Numbered from the stretch's first letter, positions 51,015 through 61,287 are shown. The stretch: 64,000 nucleotides of DNA from JABDQA01 sp963759125 (GCA_963759125.1 CAVWXN010000005.1:434001-498000); one strand, 5' to 3'. Made by a program: numbers and translations. The notes: generated by a model not told the origin, from the letters alone.

Positions 51015-52401
51015 ATGCAGATCACCTCACACGGCGCTGCCGGTTTTGTCACCGGCTCATGCCACCTTGTCGAAACCGCCACTTGCCGGTTTTTAATCGA
51101 TTGCGGCATGTACCAGGGTAGCAAGGCAATGAACAGGCTCAATTACGAACCTTTTGAGTTCGACCCCAACAGCATCGACTTCGTTATCAACACCCATGGT
51201 CATATTGACCACTGCGGTCTCTTGCCCAAACTGGTCAAGCATGGCTTCTCCGGCACTATATACGCCAGCCCGCCCACCGCCGATCTATTGCCGATAATGC
51301 TCGCCGATTCTGCCTATATTCAGGAAAAAGATACCGAGCATGAAAATAGAAGGCGGCTCCGAAAGGGGCTGGAACCAAGGCAGCCGCTCTATACCGAGGC
51401 AGACGTGGATAAGACCGTGTCGCTTATCCGGGTCGTTAACTACGAAGAATCGATGCAGGCTGGCGAGGACGTTACTTTCAGACTTCGTGATGCGGGACAC
51501 GTGATTGGCTCTTCAATCGTTGAGCTGTTCGTAGCAAATGAAGATTCCGGTGAGACCAAAATCGTCTTTTCAGGCGACCTCGGCCAGTGGGACGTACCCA
51601 TCATCGAGGACCCGACTTTCATCTTGAACAGCGACTACGTGTTTATCGAATCCACCTATGGAGACAGGGTGCACCAGAAAGATCTGCCGAGGAAAGAGGA
51701 ACTTTTCGACGCATATCCTGCGCACCTGCGGCAGAGGCGGAAAACTGCTGATTCCCTGCTTCGCCCTGGAGAGAACCCAGGAACTGCTCTACGTTCTCAG
51801 TGCTCTGAAAAACGAGGAGCCGGACTTTCCGCCGGTGAACATTTATCTGGACAGTCCTCTGGCGATTAAAATCACCGAAGTCTTCAAAAAGCATCCCGAC
51901 ACCTATGACGAGGAAGCCCGAGCCAGAACCGACCAGCCATTCGATTTTCCCGGGCTGATCTGTACGCCAAGCGTCGATGAATCACGCCGGGTAAACGAAA
52001 TGGACGGTCCGGCCATTGTCATAGCCGGGAGCGGCATGTGTACCGCCGGCCGCATACGCCATCATCTCAAACACGGGATCTGGGATCCAAGAAACACGGT
52101 GCTTTTCGTGGGTTACCAAGCTCCGGGAACTTTGGGCCGGATACTTCTGGACGGGGCTGAAGAGATTAAAATGATGGGCTCGGAGTTCGTGGTAAAAGCT
52201 GAGATCGCCAAAATCGGCTCCTTCTCCGCCCATGCCGATAAAGATGAGCTGATCAACTGGCTCACCCGGTTCAAGGAAAAGCCGAAAACCGTCTTTCTGA
52301 TTCATGGAGAACCGGAGACCCTGGAGACCTTCAGCGCCAGCCTGAACAGTCTGGGGTTCACGACCAAAATCGCTGCCAAGGGTATCCCGCTTTTCGACTA
52401 G
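51015..52401 (+). CDS. Beta-CASP metallo-hydrolase (RNA-processing type), one-base frameshift
   Basis: The N-terminal frame starts at ATG 51015 (AAAGGAA upstream) with ITSHGAAGFVTGSCHLVE and metal motif THGHIDHCG, and runs to about 51710. The C-terminal frame resumes with HILRTCGRGGKLLIPCFALE and SGMCTAGRIRHHL and ends with SAHADKDELINWL. Omitting one base at 51710-51711 (GACGCAT) joins ELFD to HILRTCGRGG, 462 residues in all. The metallo-beta-lactamase and beta-CASP domains together mark an RNA/DNA hydrolase of the YSH1/CPSF-like group. A bidirectional terminator follows. Confidence 0.85.
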
Positions 52402-52412
52402 GAAACAACCGG

Positions 52413-52466
52413 AAAAAAACAACCCGGATGGTTCGGAGCATACCCCAACCATCCGGGTTTATTAGT
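52413..52466. terminator. Bidirectional terminator
   Basis: AACCCGGATGGTT (52421-52433) and AACCATCCGGGTT (52446-52458) form a 13-base perfect stem. T-rich sequence follows on the plus side (TATTAGTTTTT), and an A7 run on the other side serves the minus strand. Ends the beta-CASP transcript and the lipoprotein gene at 52502. Confidence 0.9.
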
Positions 52467-52501
52467 TTTTCTATCTAGTTAACGCCCGGGGACGAGTCTT
52501 T

Positions 52502-52960
52502 TTATTGCTGGATCACCCACTGCCCCTGATCGGTTCTGCAGGCTGTCGTCATTGTTTTCTGTGGCTGACCATCGATGGTGGCCATGACCTCCGCCTGGCG
52601 GCAGACCTGATTGGTACTGCTGTTCTGGTAAGCAGGCTGCGGCACCACCTGGTAGTTGGATCCGGAATCGGGGTTCACCCAGCTCACCGGCTGACCCGAG
52701 GGACCGGTTTCATAGGCCTGGTTGAGCTGCGTTCGGTCATATTTATCCATTTCGTTACCGACGATATAACCGAGCATCGTGCCGATGGCCGTACCGATCA
52801 AAGTTGCCTCGGTATTGCGGCCGATTGCCTGGCCAATTACTGCGCCGCTTGCGGCGCCGCCCACCGCTCCCTGCTGGCCCTTGGTGAGATTGGTATCGGC
52901 ACATGACGCCAAGGCCAGCATCAGCGCACCAATTACCATAGTCGTTATAATCCTCATCAT
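52502..52960 (-). CDS. Glycine-zipper surface lipoprotein (17 kDa antigen-like)
   Basis: 152 residues. Signal peptide with lipobox (MLALASC), then a glycine zipper (GAVGGAASGAVIGQAIG and LIGTAIGTMLGYIVGNEM) of the Rickettsia 17 kDa/OmpA-like 2TM kind, and a C-terminal domain with two Cys (CRQAEVMATIDGQ, TTACRTDQGQWVI). Probably an outer-membrane lipoprotein; function undefined. Confidence 0.85.
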   Translation of the reverse strand: MMRIITTMVIGALMLALASCADTNLTKGQQGAVGGAASGAVIGQAIGRNTEATLIGTAIGTMLGYIVGNEMDKYDRTQLNQAYETGPSGQPVSWVNPDSGSNYQVVPQPAYQNSSTNQVCRQAEVMATIDGQPQKTMTTACRTDQGQWVIQQ

Positions 52961-53085
52961 ATCCTCCGCTTGTCTTATGGTTTTTTTAGAAAGATTTCAA
53001 AGTATCTTAAAGCAAACACTAATAAACTATGGAGAGCTGTCAATTATCAGGCTTGTCTCGACTGTATTTCCTGAAGCTCTGCCAC

Positions 53086-53793
53086 TCAACCCCCCTCTGC
53101 GACAATCTCGGCCTGCATCGCCTCAATCACTTTAATCGGATCTTCGGACCTGGTGATGGGCCGGCCGACCACCAGATGATCGGCCCCGGCCTTCACGGCC
53201 CTGCCGGCGGTCATCACCCGCTTCTGGTCGTCATCCGTTTTGAGGTTGGCCCCCGGCCTTATGCCGGGCGTCACAATCAGTAATTTGGTGCCAAGCTCGG
53301 ATCTCAACCTTTCTGCTTCAAGCCCGGAGGAAACAACACCGTCGCAGCCAAGCTCGAGTGCCCGCCTGGCGCGGAACATGACCAGTTCCGCCAGCGAGCC
53401 GGTCAGGCCCATGGCCCGCATGTCATCTTCCCCGAAGCTGGTCAGCACCGTTACCGCCAGCAGCTTCATATCGCCCCTGGCCTCGAGTGCCGCCCGGATA
53501 ATCGGATCGTTGCCATGGATGGTGAGCAGGCTGACGCCGCGGTTATTCACCTGCTCCACCGCCAGCTTGACGGTCTCAGGTATATCGAAAAATTTCAGAT
53601 CGAGCATTACTTTGTGACCCCGGTCGAGCAGCCAGTCGACCGTGTTGAAATAGTCGGCCATGAAAAGCTGTAAACCGACCTTGAAAAAACCGATATGTGA
53701 TTCACAGGCCCTGACCATGGCCTGGGCCTTTTCCCGCTGATCAACATCGAGTGCCACGATAATTCGATCTTTCAGGGCTATTTCTTTTTTCAT
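53086..53793 (-). CDS. pyrF: Orotidine 5'-phosphate decarboxylase
   Basis: 235 residues. Starts with IIVALDVDQREKAQAMV and has the signature DLKFFDIPETV with catalytic Lys and Asp, plus VTPGIRPGAN and AGADHLVVGRPIT phosphate-binding motifs. Final step of UMP synthesis. The segment YFNTVDWLLDRG is normal. The gene stands 22 bases after the anti-sigma factor gene on the same strand, but the functions are unrelated. Confidence 0.95.
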   Translation of the reverse strand: MKKEIALKDRIIVALDVDQREKAQAMVRACESHIGFFKVGLQLFMADYFNTVDWLLDRGHKVMLDLKFFDIPETVKLAVEQVNNRGVSLLTIHGNDPIIRAALEARGDMKLLAVTVLTSFGEDDMRAMGLTGSLAELVMFRARRALELGCDGVVSSGLEAERLRSELGTKLLIVTPGIRPGANLKTDDDQKRVMTAGRAVKAGADHLVVGRPITRSEDPIKVIEAMQAEIVAEGG

Positions 53794-53815
53794 TCCTGCT
53801 CCCTGGTGGTGGTTG

Positions 53816-54776
53816 TCAAGGACCTGCTTTATCCATCTCTGCCGTCACCTTACTGGTTTGCCTGCAGAGCTCATCGAGCTCCGTATCTTTAACAGGTTCT
53901 TTCTGAGCCAGCAATTGAACGATTTCCCTTATGAGATCCTTGTAGGGTAGTTCCATGGTCTCCTCGGACTCGAGCAGGGCTCGCCCCTGTTCTGCCGTGT
54001 TCGTCAAATCCGCTCCCTGAGCCCCGCCCGCTTCCCGGCTCTCACAAAAAGATGAAAACGACTCGAAAAATGCTTCCAACGGCTCCTGAAATTCCAGCGC
54101 TTCTGCTTTGGCGGAGAGGCCTTCTGCCTCGTGTGCCGGCCCAGCCTTCTTCGAGCTGGTTTGCATTCCAAGTGCTTTGGCAGGGGCTGAGGCTGCTTTA
54201 GGCGCTGACTCAACAGACATCAGCATCCGAGACTCCTTACGGTCTGAAACCACCTCGGGTGCTGGTTCAGCAGTGTCGGCTTCTGCCAGCTCTTCAACCC
54301 GTGATTTTTTCCTCGCCAGCTCATCGGTGTCGGTAACTGCAACCTGGTTCAGTTCCTGATCCACTGGCGCTTCCCGGGCCTCCTCAGGAGCCGGAGACTC
54401 CCGCAACAGTAAGAGGAGTGGGGCGATAATCGATGGCCAGATAGAGCATCACTCCTGCTGCCAGGGCAAAGGCGGAACCGACCACACTCAGCAGGCCTCG
54501 ATGACCGTACCAGGCGCCAGTTTTGGTCATTTTTCCGTCGGTCTCGACCAGTTCTTCAGACAAAACCAGCCACTTTTGACGACAGGATTCGCAGACGGCC
54601 AGATGTGTAACAAAGCTCTGCTGCTCCGGCGAAGCGAGGTCGGCCTCAAGAAATTCGGCAAAACGCTCATCGCCGGGACATGATTCCGTCGCAGTATTCC
54701 GGTCCGCTGCCAGCCCTGCCAAGGCCAGCCGCTCCCGTTTTCCTGCATCATTCAGATAGCTGTCTTTTTTGCTCAT
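53816..54776 (-). CDS. Anti-sigma factor with zinc-finger domain, apparently split by a one-base frameshift
   Basis: The first frame (54776 to about 54400) gives a polar N-terminus, a zf-HC2 type HLAVCESCRQKWL motif and a membrane helix (LLSVVGSAFALAAGVMLYLA). The frame ends soon after, while a second frame opens at a TTG at 54406 with no ribosome-binding site and encodes an acidic Glu/Ala-rich domain ending LDELCRQTSKVTAEM. Dropping one base (for example in the CCCC near 54425) unites them into one 320-residue transmembrane anti-sigma factor. It follows the sigma factor gene directly. The two-gene alternative cannot be ruled out. Confidence 0.65.
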
Positions 54777-54827
54777 TTTCCCTGACCGTACATCTAGTAA
54801 ATAGCCCTGTCTGATATGACGGACCGA

Positions 54828-55679
54828 TCACTTTTTTGTGTCTCCATTCTCTTCAAGCAGCAGTCGCAGTGCTTCACTGCAGCCCGCCGATTCAAATTGT
54901 TGTCTGAGACGGCCATAGAGTCGTCGAAGTTTGCCATGGGCCTGGAAGCGGTTTAAACCAAGTTTTTTACCTGCCTCTGAGACCGAATACCCCTCCACAT
55001 GACAGAGAGTAAGCAGCAATCGTTCCTCCGCCTCCAATTGCACCCCACAACCGAGAAGCTCTCTCAGGGGGGGCGCTCTAGTCAGATCGGGGTCCGGTCC
55101 GAAAAATTGATCGTGCAGCGCTTTCAATATCCGCTCACCTTCTTTTTCTTCAGCGATGCTCTGACTGGTACGCGTGGTAGACAAGTTCACGTAACCATGC
55201 TCATCGAGCGATTGTTCACGATACTGCGTTTTGCCGCAGTTTGGAATTTCTCCTAGTATCCGGTCGGCCATCACCTCTATCTGGCTGAGATGAAACTGTT
55301 GATACCTGTCCACAGCCAGGTTGGTTGCCTCGGAATAGCTATATCGTTCCAGGCACATCAGTCTATAGAGCAGAAGCCAGATGCCGCCCAACTTTCTCAG
55401 CCACAGCGGCGGCCTGACCCGGCCGAACCTCTCCCTGGCAAAGTCCTCCAGAAGATTGTAGACCACCGATGAGAAATAGGTCTTTAGACGAGCGCTGCCG
55501 CGGTAATTTCGCAACAGTCCCCAATCGTCTCCCTCCAACCGGTTCATTACGAACAAGGCAGCTTCCTCACTGAGGGTCTCCCCGCTGAACCGGCGTCGCG
55601 CCAGCCTGTCTATCAGCTCCCAGTGCTCAAGAACCCAGTTTCGAAAGAAGTGCTGATCGTATCGTTGATCTGCGCTCAC
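54828..55679 (-). CDS. ECF-like sigma-70 family sigma factor
   Basis: 283 residues. Region 2-like core (YRGSARLKTYFSSVVYNLLE) and region 4 (AEERLLLTLCHVEGYSVSEA with GKKLGLNRFQAHGKLRRLY) at the C-terminus. It is longer than simple ECF factors because of an inserted middle region. It precedes the zf-HC2 anti-sigma gene in the usual sigma/anti-sigma order and is divergent from the von Willebrand lipoprotein, a common three-gene association. Target genes are unknown; the neighbour at 55849 is an obvious candidate. Confidence 0.85.
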   Translation of the reverse strand: MSADQRYDQHFFRNWVLEHWELIDRLARRRFSGETLSEEAALFVMNRLEGDDWGLLRNYRGSARLKTYFSSVVYNLLEDFARERFGRVRPPLWLRKLGGIWLLLYRLMCLERYSYSEATNLAVDRYQQFHLSQIEVMADRILGEIPNCGKTQYREQSLDEHGYVNLSTTRTSQSIAEEKEGERILKALHDQFFGPDPDLTRAPPLRELLGCGVQLEAEERLLLTLCHVEGYSVSEAGKKLGLNRFQAHGKLRRLYGRLRQQFESAGCSEALRLLLEENGDTKK

Positions 55680-55848
55680 CAGCCAGTCCTTAACCAGTTT
55701 TCCTTATTAATTTCAATTAGCTAAATTATTTATCAGGTCTGCTGAAAAAAAATATCAACTGCTGCGACACAATGCACTGTCGCGTCCGTCAGACAGGATA
55801 ACAGACGGTCGTCATCAACAAATCATACATTCTGAAAAGGAGAATATC

Positions 55849-57577
55849 ATGGACAAAAAAGGTGTCATTATTACTGATTCTGTTTTTTCTGCTGCCTGCA
55901 GCCTGTGGTGAAAATCCTCTCCAGACTGGTGCTGAAGAAGCCCCTGTCGATAGTGATCGGGAGAAAATCGCTCAACTGCTGACGCCGAATAGCAAAAAAG
56001 AGCTCGAGCACCATACCGACGCAGCCTCACCTGCTGAGGGGGCCTCCTACCTGCACAAGAATCAGGCCCCTGCGAGGCTGGCCGAATCAGCCATGGTCAT
56101 GGATCAGCGTTATTACCCAACTCCCTATCCAGGGCCTGATCTCAGGCCGCCGGGAAGATGGAACCGGGAGTCTTATGATCCGATTGAGGATAACCGCTTC
56201 ATCAATAGTCTCAATGACCCGCTGTCGACCTTTTCAATCGATGTGGACACTGCTTCCTACGCCAATGTCAGACGCTTTATCACCGGCGGTTCACTGCCTC
56301 CCAGTGGTGCTGTCCGCACTGAAGAGATGATCAACTATTTCACCTACGCGATGCCGGAACCTGAAAAAAATCAACCTTTTTCGCTCCAGGTAGAGACCGG
56401 TCCGAGCCCTTTTCATGGGGATTATAGACTGGTCAAAATCGGCCTCAAAGCCAGGGATGCCGCACGCGAAAAACTGCCGCCTTCCAACCTGGTTTTTCTC
56501 ATAGATGTTTCCGGTTCAATGAATCAGCCCAACAAACTGCCGCTGCTGAAACAATCATTGAAACTTCTGGCCGGACAGCTCTCCCGACAGGACCGGGTGT
56601 CCATAGTCGTATATGCCGGAAGCGACCGGGTGGTGCTGCAGCCGACACCGGGCAATGAAACCGAAACCATAAAAGAGGCCATCGACAATCTGCAGAGCGG
56701 AGGTTCCACCCATGGTTCGAGCGGCATCATCACCGCCTACGAACTGGCCACCCGCTCCTACATGCCCGGCGCCAACAACCGGGTCATTCTGGTCTCGGAC
56801 GGAGATTTCAATGTCGGCATCACCAGTCGTTCGGAGCTGCAGACGCTGATCGAGGAAAAACGGAAAAGCGGAGTTTATCTAACCGTACTCGGCTTTGGCA
56901 ACTCCAATTATCAAGATGACACCATGGAGACGCTGGCCGACAAGGGCAACGGCAATTACGCCTATATCGACAGTCTGCTGGAAGCCAAAAAAGTCCTGAT
57001 CAAAGAGCGCAGCGGAACCCTGTTCACCCTGGCCAATGACGTCAAGATCCAGGTGGAATTCAACCCGGCGCTGGTCGGAGCTTACCGTCTCATCGGCTAT
57101 GAAAACAGGGCGCTTGAAGATGAGGATTTTCGCGACGATGCTAAAGACGCCGGGGAAATAGGAATGGGTCATCGCGTCACGGCCCTTTACGAGATAATTC
57201 CTGCGGGAAGTGCTGACATTCCAGAAGTCGACATGCTGAAATACCAGCACCCGGGCTCTCGGCAGGCCTCCGCTTCGGAAGAGCTGCTCACCGTGAAACT
57301 ACGCTACAAGCCGAAGGGGGCAGAGATGTCGACCCAGATCGAGAAGGCGGTACAAGACAGTGCTGCAACGCTTGAGCAGACCAGCACCGATTTCAGATTT
57401 GCCGCCTCGGTTGCCGGCTTCGCCATGCTGCTTAGAGAATCAGAGTATCTCGGCAGCTTCGATTGGGACGATTGTCTGGCTTTGGCAAAACAGGCCAGAG
57501 GCCAGGACGAACAAGGTTACCGGGCCGAATTTACCCGCCTCGTCGAAATGGCTCAGCTCCTGCGGGAACAGAGCTGA
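55849..57577 (+). CDS. von Willebrand factor A lipoprotein (YfbK-like), start region frameshifted
   Basis: About 575 residues. The ATG at 55849 has an ideal AAAAGGAG site but its frame closes after 20 codons; skipping one A of the A6 run at 55855-55860 yields MDKKVSLLLILFFLLPAACG, a proper lipoprotein signal. Alternatively translation starts at GTG 55862 without a good site. The mature protein has the YfbK N-terminal domain (NRFINSLNDPLSTFSIDVDT), a vWA domain with MIDAS motif DVSGSM and the C-terminal DUF3520-like domain. Probably an envelope-associated protein acting with the sigma/anti-sigma pair upstream. Confidence 0.85.
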
Positions 57578-57662
57578 ACTGAGAGTGGAAACCTTGGCTT
57601 TGTTGGCTGAACAGGGGACCTTAACTCGCCGAAACAGCTGGGACCGGGGTTGAAAGGTGATT

Positions 57663-57694
57663 CTCGAGGAAGCAACATCAGTTGCTTCCTCGAG
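57663..57694. repeat. Perfect 14-base inverted repeat
   Basis: CTCGAGGAAGCAAC-ATCA-GTTGCTTCCTCGAG lies between the convergent vWA and GtrA genes. It would fold into a very stable hairpin and probably terminates or blocks read-through, although there is no T tract on either side. Confidence 0.8.
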
Positions 57695-57708
57695 GAGCGG
57701 CGTGTGCT

Positions 57709-58176
57709 CTAGCCCTGGAAAATGAAAAATTTCCTGACGGCATAATTGATCAGCACCGCTGAGACGATATTGGCGGCAAAGGCATAGGTGGTCAACAGGC
57801 CGAACCTCTTGATCAGCAGTCCCATAAGCAGCGTACCGATGAGCATGCTCAGTCCGGAAACACAGTAGAAGAGAAATATTTCCACCAGAAAAGGATGCCT
57901 CCCGGCCTTAAACACCCACATCACATTAGTCACGTAGGCCACCATATTGGAAACGAGAAAGGCCAGGACGTTGCAGATCATCGAGTTTCTGGCCCGATGG
58001 TGTTCGTGGATGGGGCGCAGCTGCAGATCGAACAGCCTGACCAGATGATCCTTCTGCTGCAGGGCCGGAAACAGCTTCCAGGCAGCCAGATGAAACACCA
58101 TTATATGGGTGATGGTTGCCAGGCCACCGGCCAGCCCATATTTGATGAATTGGATGAGATTGTCGTAGTCGAACAT
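57709..58176 (-). CDS. GtrA-family membrane protein
   Basis: 155 residues from ATG 58176 (GAAGGAT upstream); a longer frame to 58266 adds 30 unlikely residues. Four membrane helices (FIKYGLAGGLATITHIMVFH and FLVSNMVAYVTNVMWVF among them) with the GtrA signature. Family members move lipid-linked sugars or act in cell-surface polysaccharide synthesis. No glycosyltransferase is adjacent. Confidence 0.85.
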   Translation of the reverse strand: MFDYDNLIQFIKYGLAGGLATITHIMVFHLAAWKLFPALQQKDHLVRLFDLQLRPIHEHHRARNSMICNVLAFLVSNMVAYVTNVMWVFKAGRHPFLVEIFLFYCVSGLSMLIGTLLMGLLIKRFGLLTTYAFAANIVSAVLINYAVRKFFIFQG

Positions 58177-58838
58177 GGTCGATCCTTCGCTCAGCAAGTT
58201 ATTAAACAGATGGTCTGGGTAAGGCGTCCGGACTCCGCTGGGAGGAAGACGAATCCTGGCTGCCATGTGGTGGCAAGGAAAACAGACTGATCGGTGGGAC
58301 GCAAGGACTTTTTGAAAATCCAGCCGTGGCCACTTTCAGCTACTACATCTCACTTTTACTGAGTTCTGAAAATTTTATCTGGTCGGACCAACTGCCAAAA
58401 GTTATGGGTAATCGCCCTGTGAATAAGGCTAAGGCGTGGTCGATTTTGGGCGTGCCCAGAACTCTAGCACTGTAAAATATGGCCTCTTACTTGCTTTTGA
58501 TCTTGAAATATTTCTCCTTGCTGTTAATCATTAATGATTATGCAAGCGCTCAGCCAAAGTGATCTAGTCTGGCTTGACCAACAATCCAGAAATTTCTTTT
58601 TACAATAAATCTCAGGATTTAGGGAAAGAATCGTTTTCAGGCTGAAATTTCTTAATAATTATTTATAGTTCAGTTGTAGAGGGCCAACCGCATTTTATCT
58701 TTACAAAAAAAAAACTTCCCATATACTCATGATGCGATACAAAAACGGGTGCTTCGATCCGAATTCTATGGGAACCCATTAGCCGAGCCAGTCATCTGAC
58801 AGACGATATCAATTGAAGCGGCACCCGGGGAGTTGAAT
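58177..58838. other. Intergenic region with a structured, GEMM-like stretch
   Basis: No gene is seen in these 660 bases. At 58264-58330 (plus strand) the sequence has an outer stem GTGG/CCAC with GGC/GCC, the string GGTGGGACGCAAGG and an internal hairpin GGACTTTTTGAAAATCC. The GGTGGGACGCAA part resembles the GEMM cyclic-dinucleotide riboswitch core, but the rest does not fit well and the next gene is 500 bases away. From 58480 to 58760 the DNA is AT-rich with an A10 run. Confidence 0.35.
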
Positions 58839-59123
58839 ATGGCAGTGAAAATACTGATCAAGCGTATAGGGGTGGATAAGAACATCATTGAGCTTACCGT
58901 GCTTCTGAAAAAAATGCGGACGCTCACCCTCAACCAGCCAGGCTATATATTCGGTGAAACCCTGAGAAGGATTGATCAGACCGACGAGTGTATGGTTGTC
59001 TCGACCTGGCGGTCGCTGGCCGATTGGACCAACTGGTTCGAACATGAAGAACGAAAAGCGCTGCAGAGCGAGATCGACCTTCTGCTGGGCAACGAGACCC
59101 ACTATGCAGTGTACGAAGAATAA
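58839..59123 (+). CDS. Antibiotic biosynthesis monooxygenase (ABM) fold protein
   Basis: 94 residues from ATG 58839 (GGGGAG upstream). Ferredoxin-like alpha/beta ABM pattern: VKILIKRIGV, GYIFGETLRR, MVVSTWRSLADWTNWFEHEE. Members are small cofactor-free oxygenases, haem degraders or simply ligand-binding proteins; a conserved active site is not evident. It lies 29 bases in front of oadG. Confidence 0.75.
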   Translation: MAVKILIKRIGVDKNIIELTVLLKKMRTLTLNQPGYIFGETLRRIDQTDECMVVSTWRSLADWTNWFEHEERKALQSEIDLLLGNETHYAVYEE

Positions 59124-59152
59124 AAATTAAACCCAAAAATCAGGGACCTGTA

Positions 59153-59416
59153 ATGATCGTTGAAGGTTTGAAATTGATGGTTGTCGGCATGACAACCGTG
59201 CTGCTGTTTCTGACGTTTATGATTCTGCTCATTCAGCTTTCGGCCCGGCTCACCAAAGATGTGACCGCCCGGGAACTGCAGGCTATCGAGGGTGAAAAAA
59301 CTCGGCTGAGACAACAGCGAGAAAGGGAAAAGCTGGCCGCTGAAGAAGGCAATGACGACATTGCCGTTATCACCGCCGCAATTGCCGCTTTCGAAGCGGA
59401 TCGAGCTGCTGCTTAA
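59153..59416 (+). CDS. oadG: Oxaloacetate decarboxylase gamma subunit-like
   Basis: 87 residues: one N-terminal membrane helix (LMVVGMTTVLLFLTFMILLI), a charged coiled coil and a C-terminal Ala/Asp segment (DDIAVITAAIAAFEADRA). That is the OadG layout. It anchors the alpha subunit to OadB in the sodium-pumping decarboxylase. It stands first in the oadGAB cluster; AATCAGGGACC precedes the ATG. Confidence 0.9.
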   Translation: MIVEGLKLMVVGMTTVLLFLTFMILLIQLSARLTKDVTARELQAIEGEKTRLRQQREREKLAAEEGNDDIAVITAAIAAFEADRAAA

Positions 59417-59490
59417 CAAAAAGTTTATAGGATGAAACCAAGGCTCTAACAAGGTCTTTCCGACCCAATCTAACGTAAGGAGAAGTAGTT

Positions 59491-61287
59491 GTGGGTACAA
59501 AAGTAATCAAATTTATGGATACGTCGTTTCGGGACGGTTTTCAGTCAGTTTTTGGTGCCCGGGTTTTCACTAAAGACTTTCTTCCGGCCTTGGAGGCTAG
59601 TGTTGAGGCAGGTCTTACCCACTTTGAAGCCGGTGGCGGAGCCCGCTTCCAGAGTCTGTTTTTCTATTGTGGCGAATCCGCCTTTGATATGATGGATAGC
59701 TTCAGAGAAATTGCCGGACCTGACGCCAATCTGCAGACCCTGGCCCGTGGTATCAACGTTGTGGCGCTCAGTCAGCAGCCGAGAGACATCATTGATCTGC
59801 ATGCCAAGATGTTCAAGAAACACGGCATGACGACGATCCGCAATTTCGATGCTCTGAACGACACCCGGAATCTCGAGTATTCAGGAGAGCGCATCGCCCA
59901 TCATGGGCTGCATCACCAGATTGTGGTAACCGTAATGGATCTGCCCCCGGGCTGCGAGGGCTCTCATACAAAGGAGTTCTATCTCGACCGGCTCAAAGCA
60001 ATCCTGGACTCTGATATCCCCTACCATTCAATCTGCTTCAAGGATGCTACCGGTACTGCCAATCCCAAGAAGATATATGAGACCTTCAAGGGAGCCCGTA
60101 AAATGGTATCGGAAGATACTGTTCTGTGGTTTCACACCCATGATACCGCCGGAATCGGCATCTCTCAGAACCTGGCCGCCATCGAAGGCGGCGCCGACGG
60201 AATCGACCTGGCCAAAAGCCCGGTCAGCGGCGGTACCTGTCAGCCCGACATTCTGTCCATGATGCATGTCCTGAAGGGAACCGATTTCACCCTCGACCTG
60301 GATTACGAGAAGGTGCTTACCGCCGAAGAGGCCTTCGAGGAGGCCATGAGCGACTACTTTTTCCCGCCTGAAGCCAAAATGGTCTCACCGACCATCACCC
60401 TGTCGCCGATGCCTGGCGGTGCCCTGACTGCCAACACCATGATGATGCGCGACACCGGTACCCTGCAATATTATCCTGCGGTCATCAAGGAGATGGCAGA
60501 GGTTGTCCGGCTTGGCGGCTTCGGTTCTTCAGTTACCCCGGTTTCCCAATTCTATTTCCAGCAGGCCTACCTGAACGTCACCCAGGGCAAGTGGAAAGTG
60601 ATCAACCCCAGCTACGGCAACATGGTGCTCGGCTATTTCGGGCGCACCCCGGCACCGCCCGATCCGGAAATCGTCAAGCTGGCTTCCGAGCAGCTCGGCA
60701 AACCGGTATTCACCGATGATCCACTCGATATCCTCGAGCCCGGGATTCCCAAGGCGACGAAGATCCTCGAGGAGAACAACCTCGAGGTCAGCGACGAAAA
60801 TATTTTCATCGTGGCCAGCTGTGAGCAGAAAGGGCTTGATTACCTGCTCGGCAACGCCAAAACCAACATCAGAAAGAAAACAGACGTCGAAGCAGCCCCG
60901 GCCAAACCGGCCGCCGCGGCTAAACCGGCGGCTGCTCCTCCGACGGGACCGCGTTCTTATGCAATCACCGTAAACAACCGGATCTACGACGTCACCGTGG
61001 CAGAGGGTGGCGGTGCGGTACAGGCTGTCCCAGCTGCTGCCCCAGCCCCCGCAGCCGAAGCGCCGGTTACCGGTGGTACCGAAATCGAGGCGCCGACGCC
61101 CGGAAACGTCGTGAAAATTATGGTCAAGGTCGGTGACTCTGTCACCAAGGATCAGCCGCTTCTGGTTCTGGAAGCCATGAAAATGGAGTCCGAAGTAAAA
61201 TCGCCAAGCGACGGTAAGATACTGGCGGTAAATGTCTCAACCGGAGACACCGTGCAGGCTTCGGATGCATTGTTCACCCTCGGTTAA
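59491..61287 (+). CDS. oadA: Oxaloacetate decarboxylase alpha subunit (biotin carboxyltransferase)
   Basis: 598 residues, GTG start with AAGGAG upstream. Carboxyltransferase barrel: FMDTSFRDGFQSVFGARV at the N-terminus, metal/Lys region ICFKDATG and HTHDTAG, then a Pro/Ala-rich linker (about residues 468-535) and a biotinyl domain with Lys564 in EAMKMES. With OadB and OadG it decarboxylates oxaloacetate and exports Na+. Pyruvate carboxylase subunit B proteins look similar, but the oadG and oadB neighbours decide the call. Confidence 0.93.
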   Translation: MGTKVIKFMDTSFRDGFQSVFGARVFTKDFLPALEASVEAGLTHFEAGGGARFQSLFFYCGESAFDMMDSFREIAGPDANLQTLARGINVVALSQQPRDIIDLHAKMFKKHGMTTIRNFDALNDTRNLEYSGERIAHHGLHHQIVVTVMDLPPGCEGSHTKEFYLDRLKAILDSDIPYHSICFKDATGTANPKKIYETFKGARKMVSEDTVLWFHTHDTAGIGISQNLAAIEGGADGIDLAKSPVSGGTCQPDILSMMHVLKGTDFTLDLDYEKVLTAEEAFEEAMSDYFFPPEAKMVSPTITLSPMPGGALTANTMMMRDTGTLQYYPAVIKEMAEVVRLGGFGSSVTPVSQFYFQQAYLNVTQGKWKVINPSYGNMVLGYFGRTPAPPDPEIVKLASEQLGKPVFTDDPLDILEPGIPKATKILEENNLEVSDENIFIVASCEQKGLDYLLGNAKTNIRKKTDVEAAPAKPAAAAKPAAAPPTGPRSYAITVNNRIYDVTVAEGGGAVQAVPAAAPAPAAEAPVTGGTEIEAPTPGNVVKIMVKVGDSVTKDQPLLVLEAMKMESEVKSPSDGKILAVNVSTGDTVQASDALFTLG

